Positions 8,803 through 11,937 of a stretch of DNA of 11,937 nucleotides are shown here, piece by piece. The stretch is taken from contig JADNYV010000955.1 of NCBI GenBank assembly GCA_015501055.1, forward strand, positions 1-11,937, written 5' to 3'. Made by a program: the position numbers and the translations under genes. Position 1 is the stretch's first letter. Each line of letters opens with the position of its first letter. Source of the stretch: Mucidula mucida (Eukaryota; Basidiomycota; Agaricomycetes; Agaricales; Physalacriaceae). Below the pieces are notes generated by a model. That model was not told the DNA's origin and made no database searches. It saw only the letters and a list, made by a program, of their open reading frames with translations.

Positions 8803-9217
8803 AATACAATCAACCCTGACAAATGGATAGAGCAGCTCAAAGACTGTCAGCATCTCCAGGAGGCCGAAATGCGGTCACTCTGCGAGCGCGTGCGCTCCAT
8901 TCTCATAGAGGAACAACATACAGCCGATCTCCAGCCCTCTTACGATATGCGGCGATATACACAGTCAATTCTGGGATCTACTGGAGCTGTTACGCAAAGG
9001 CGGTGACGTCCCAGAGACCAGCTACATCTTGACGGCACGTATGTCTTGCTTTTCCTTTGGATAGCCAACTCAGACTTAAATATCGTCTCGCAGGCCTAGG
9101 GTGATTTTGTGGACCGAGGACATTACAGTTTGGAAACGGTGGCATTACTGCTCGTGTTGAAGGCGAGGTGAGTGATCCAGCTTCCTTCGAGGTGCATTAC
9201 TCAACCTGCCGTTTCAG
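8803..9217 (+). pseudogene. Truncated PP2A-family protein phosphatase catalytic subunit
   Basis: A fragment of a Ser/Thr phosphatase of the PP2A type (fungal Ppg1/PP2A-like). The N-terminal helix [32 protein letters not shown] begins at 8818. After a -1 frame change near 8932-8942 comes [20 protein letters not shown] then [11 protein letters not shown], with the first metal-binding motif GDIH. An intron (9039-9093) follows, then DFVDRGHYSLETVALLLVLK, the GDxVDRG motif, and a second intron (9168-9217). TAG at 9097-9099 lies just before GDFVDRG, extra bases surround the first splice junction, and the copy ends right after the second acceptor. The GNHE motif and the whole C-terminal half of the roughly 300-residue enzyme are missing. 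Retained introns show a DNA-level copy. No active enzyme is possible from this copy. Confidence 0.85.
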
Positions 9218-9690
9218 ATATGGGGCTCATGCACGACATAACTCCCGAGCAATGGCGCGGGAGCATCAATCGTGCATGAAATCCAGGAGACATCCATCGG
9301 GCCGGGAGGAGCCAATACGGGCACCATAAGACGGGATGTGATCTCTTCTGGGGAGAGCGGCGGCGAAGAGGACGTTGTTGCGGAGGAGAGAATGAACGCC
9401 TGCACAAGGATGGGTCTGATTTGGGTGATTGTTCAGGATGCTGCCTAAGAGCCCTTCGAAGAGAGCGGTCTGGACGAAATCGGTCAGCGTCAGTCTATAT
9501 GTTGAACTATGTGGGCATACCGGCTTATGGAACTAAAATGAAAAAAAAAACCTACCTGTAGGGCTATAGAGCCCGCTCCCACCTCATCGGGGGCTTGAAG
9601 CCAGTCCTGGCATAGCGGTGGGGTACGACACCATTTGACGTCGCCTCCTATGGTAACAGTGCTCAGAATCCGCGTGCTGCTGCCGCTCTG
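9214..9690 (-). pseudogene. Unrecognised gene fragment, minus strand
   Basis: In transcript order an upstream exon reads TVTIGGDVKWCRTPP, then LCQDWLQAPDEVGAGSIALQ, and meets a GTAGGT donor near 9554. After an intron of about 85 nt with a CAG acceptor near 9470, TALFEGLLGSILNNH follows. Then, one base out of frame, come QIRPILVQAFILSSATTSSS, PPLSPEEITSRLMVPVLAPP and GPMDVSWISCTIDAPAPLLG, ending SYVVHEPHI at TGA 9214. The run of good coding sequence across an intron argues for a real ancestral gene. The opposite-strand phosphatase fragment ends at the same place, so this is a sharp junction. The family is not recognised. Confidence 0.45.
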
Positions 9691-9867
9691 GCGGGCTTAC
9701 GCGTCGTCGTTGTCGTTGTCGTCCGTGGACTCTGGGCTCTTGAGGCCCTGGCGAAAAGTGTCCCAGGTTAGATAAAGAAAAAAGAAAGGGCAGAAGATCC
9801 CAGGACGCGAGTCTGACGTCCCGCGACTACAAGAGTTGTCGTGGTTGAGGTGAAAGATGACATGGGG
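9691..9867. other. Low-complexity spacer in the fragment cluster
   Basis: Contains a short CGT-type trinucleotide run (about 9701-9722) and an A-rich stretch (9774-9788). On the minus strand the trinucleotide run would encode Asp/Asn repeats, possibly part of the fragment at 9214-9690. No gene is supported here. Confidence 0.35.
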
Positions 9868-10011
9868 TCATCGATCACGATCCAGTAAGTCCGGATCGTG
9901 CTTCCGAATGCTTTTAGCGAGTTTCGGTGGTATGAAAGTCAAGATCTGCTTGATCCAGCGGCCAGTCCAAGCGAGCACGAAAGTCGCCTCGCGCAGGATT
10001 TCGGTGTGATG
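9868..10011 (-). pseudogene. Short unrecognised coding-like fragment, minus strand
   Basis: Minus-strand codons read HHTEILREATFVLAWTGRWI then KQILTFIPPKLAKSIRKHDP and end LLDRDR at TGA 9868. It looks like part of an exon of a larger protein (hydrophobic helix followed by a basic segment). No start codon, upstream exon or family could be assigned. It has the same strand as the 9214-9690 fragment and may come from the same gene. Confidence 0.35.
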
Positions 10012-10352
10012 GGCAGATGGAGGAGAGAGAGAGCCGTTAATTCTGGTGGCGGTCCACGTGGGTGGGGCTTGCCTTGCACGCGTCCAAGAGAGCCGCCATC
10101 TACCAGTAAAAATGAGCTAAGACAATAGAAGAAAATAGCCACGGACTGGTAGCAACGACACCAGCCGAGGCCGTCATCACACATCTCCAAGAAGTAAGTG
10201 CCCAGAGCACTATCTTCTGTCGCGGACCCTATTAGCGGGGCCCCGAGTCACTGCTGGTCAGAGTATCGTTGAAATGGTAGTGGGAATGGAGCTAAGAGAC
10301 GAGCCTGTGACGTCGCGCACTCGGTTGCCAAGAGTGTTCGGCACCCGAATTT
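10012..10352. other. No recognisable gene
   Basis: Open frames here are short and of unlikely composition. A GA-rich run (10020-10034) and an E-box-like CACGTG (about 10056-10061) were the only visible motifs. Confidence 0.4.
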
Positions 10353-10511
10353 GGAATCCAAATCCTCCGGACAGTCGTTGATTTTCAGGTGAGGAATGCG
10401 AACATGCACACGGTGTCGGCGGCGCCGTTGCTGAACATCGATGAGATACTCCGACGCATTGCCAGATCCAAGTACTGGTCTATAATCGACGGCAAGGACA
10501 CGTACGACAGC
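10353..10511 (+). mobile_element. Ty3/Gypsy-type reverse transcriptase fragment
   Basis: About 53 codons read ILRTVVDFQVRNANMHTV, then SAAPLLNIDEILRRIARSKY and WSIIDGKDTYD. This matches the remembered start of the reverse-transcriptase domain in fungal LTR retrotransposons (LRTVVD-x-R-x-N, then P-LP-ID--LRR-A-----S-IDGKDAYEQ). The first catalytic-core region around GKDAY is reached, but homology stops before the following QIR segment, and the YxDD box, RNase H, integrase and LTRs are absent. It is an internal scrap with no mobility. Its end lies within 30 bp of the aspartate kinase fragment. Confidence 0.8.
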
Positions 10512-10539
10512 CGGGCTACGCATAAGCGATCATAGAAGC

Positions 10540-11331
10540 TCTAGTGTACCTGTATGAGAGTCGTCGTCCATTAAGGGGACTATATCTTCAAAGGAGACGT
10601 ATTCCGCATCAATGTCATGGTCTCGAAGAAGGGCCGTCATGAATTTACATGCGAGGCGCTCCCGAGACCAATGATAGAGTCTCGAGACCGTGGCGAGCTC
10701 TCGTCTATAACCTATCATACCGTTCTATGAGAATATATAATGGCGCGATAATGACGGATAGCACGCCTACCTGCGACGCTGACAGGAAACTCGCCAGCCA
10801 TTCACAATCCGCATCTATTTCGTCTTCTAGCTCTTTTATAACATCCGGATCCCGTATATTCTCCTTGGAAGCATGATTTTGCTCATATTGTATAAGTTCC
10901 TCGTATAAGTTCCACCGTCTGGTAAAATCCCGTCAACGACCCAATCTGTGGCGGGGAAGACGGTCGAGATGGATCCTTGACGCGTCCGAACAAGCCAAGA
11001 TTTGGCATTGCTGTCCCAGACACGGATCCCCGCTTCTTACTCGAAGACAGAGCCTCGTCCGCAGCTCTGAGCAGCAAATTCGTCGTGCCAGCGCTTTGGT
11101 GAATCCGAGCGCACAGTTGTTGTAAGCCTGCCATCCATGAAATAGATAACGGGTTGAATGTGTACTGACGAAACAATATCCCGTGCGATTTGCAGCGCGA
11201 ATTTCCCGACACTGGTGCCGCCGAATTTCTGCACGAGCCATAGGGACGCTGGGTCGATGCTGTTTTGGTGCAGGTTGGGTGGTGTTTGGGGTGGCGGCGT
11301 CGTCGGGTTCGATAGAGGAGTAGCCCGACAT
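10540..11331 (-). pseudogene. HOM3: Aspartate kinase (aspartokinase), truncated and frameshifted
   Basis: Aspartate kinase phosphorylates L-aspartate, the first step toward threonine and methionine. ATG at 11331 opens MSGYSSIEPDDAATPNTTQP. After a one-base frame change (near 11240) comes the substrate-binding signature QKFGGTSVGKFALQIARDIV, then an intron ending at 11128. A second change (one G missing near 11098) precedes GTTNLLLRAADEALSSSK. A 13-bp duplication at 10890-10913 breaks GFYQTVELI from QYEQNHASKENIRDPDVIKE and LEDEIDADCEWLASFLSA. A 59-nt intron (10770-10712) follows, then VIDESSPRSRDSIIGLG. A further missing G (near 10676) precedes ERLACKFMTALLRDHDIDAE and YVSFEDIV. Sequence then ends near 10540, so the rest of the kinase domain and the ACT domains are lost. 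Introns are retained. The symbol is the yeast orthologue's name, given for the family. Confidence 0.88.
10890..10913. repeat. 13-bp tandem duplication inside the aspartate kinase remnant
   Basis: GTATAAGTTCC occurs at 10890-10900 and again at 10903-10913, a 13-bp period. Removing one unit restores the reading frame between VELI and QYEQ, so this duplication is one of the lesions that inactivated the copy. Confidence 0.85.
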
Positions 11332-11344
11332 AGTAGTAGTAGTT

Positions 11345-11937
11345 AGCTGGTCATGGTGGTAAAATGAAAAGTATGACCAGGAGTCCGGCTCTCCGGGTCC
11401 GGTTAACCGGCTATCCGGATGAATCAGAGTTTTGCCTACTTCAAAAACGTGTGAAAAACAGGCAGTTTTGGCCTCGTTTATGAAACGCAGAAATGCATCA
11501 AAAATACGAAGTTTTGGCTCTATTGTGGAGCAATGAATTTGCAAGGAACACACCGTGTTGTACAGCCGTTGTCTACCCTATCTAAACCGGGCAAAAACTC
11601 TGAGTTTCCGCATGATGTCGGCATTCAAAAAGAACGGAAGAACACCACGTTTTCAACTGATTTTAGCTATATTAAACACTAACGGTAACAAGAAGTGTTT
11701 GGGGTGATTTTTTTGCCCTCAACTTGACTAAAACAGGGTGTTTTGGACTTGTTATCGGCATACAGAAACACAAGGAACACACGTTGTTTCTATAGTGTTA
11801 TTGACATCCGGAAACTAAATAAAATCATAATTTTTTTGCCCGGTTTTCTTCACGTTGTGGAAGCCACAATCACACACTGTTTTCAGCACGTGTTTGATAT
11901 GTTTTAGGTCTGTCTAACCCGGCCCATCCCTCCGTAG
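11345..11937. repeat. AT-rich non-coding repeat block with inverted and direct repeats
   Basis: No exon is visible. The block starts just upstream of the aspartate kinase ATG. It contains the palindrome CCGGTTAACCGG (11399-11410) and a direct repeat CAAGGAACACAC (11542-11553 and 11771-11782). It also has an interrupted inverted repeat: AAACCGGGCAAAAA (11584-11597), AGTTTCCG (11603-11610) and GATGTC (11614-11619) pair in nested order with TTTTTGCCCGGTTT (11833-11846), CGGAAACT (11809-11816) and GACATC (11803-11808). GTTTTGG recurs at least three times. This suggests a non-autonomous element or a subtelomeric-type repeat; neither end is certain and it may run out of the window. Confidence 0.55.

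Noticed and set aside
9876..9900. 8-bp inverted repeat CACGATCC / GGATCGTG
   Set aside because: It falls inside the minus-strand coding-like fragment where it encodes repeated His-Asp and Asp-Arg codons; short and not followed by terminator-like sequence.
1..11937. Use of TAG as a sense codon
   Set aside because: The 761-codon WD40 reading frame contains no TAG and ends with TAA, and the bZIP and phosphatase copies also carry frame breaks, so nonsense mutations are simpler.

Overview
The window looks like nuclear DNA of a filamentous basidiomycete, most likely an agaricomycete. Genes are broken by many short GT-AG introns of about 45-60 bp, and the bZIP, WD40, PP2A-type phosphatase and aspartate kinase sequences look fungal in composition and exon layout. 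No bacterial operon, rRNA, tRNA or CRISPR was seen. The clade is inferred from sequence style and remembered family patterns, not from a search.

Left part (1-5270). The window opens with the last codons of a plus-strand gene (to 171). It faces a minus-strand bZIP transcription-factor gene (353-1810) that carries one apparent frameshift and two in-frame TAG codons. A roughly 550-bp intergenic region separates this gene from a divergent, twelve-exon plus-strand gene (2412-5270). That gene encodes an acidic, repeat-bearing N-terminus and a seven-bladed WD40-like propeller. It is coherent throughout except for one -1 frame break near 4089-4134; an in-frame A AAT TTG heptamer (4116-4122) lies there.

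Middle (5271-7640). Two unrecognised, apparently decayed coding stretches (plus 5347-5663, minus 5686-6249) are followed by a small 18-bp-period repeat. Next comes a minus-strand SAP-domain gene (7559 to 6528) whose inner exons, together with their introns, are tandemly duplicated in 153-bp units with identical 51-nt introns.

Right part (7640-11340) reads as a cluster of broken gene fragments on both strands. They are an unrecognised plus-strand gene with several frame breaks, a truncated PP2A-family phosphatase (plus), unrecognised minus-strand pieces, a Ty3/Gypsy reverse-transcriptase scrap (plus), and a truncated aspartate kinase (minus) with several frameshifts. The phosphatase and aspartate kinase pieces keep spliceosomal introns, so they were copied as DNA rather than from mRNA. 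The last 600 bases are AT-rich, non-coding and full of short inverted and direct repeats, possibly a non-autonomous element. Indel sequencing error could explain single frame breaks, but not the premature stops, truncations and abrupt junctions.
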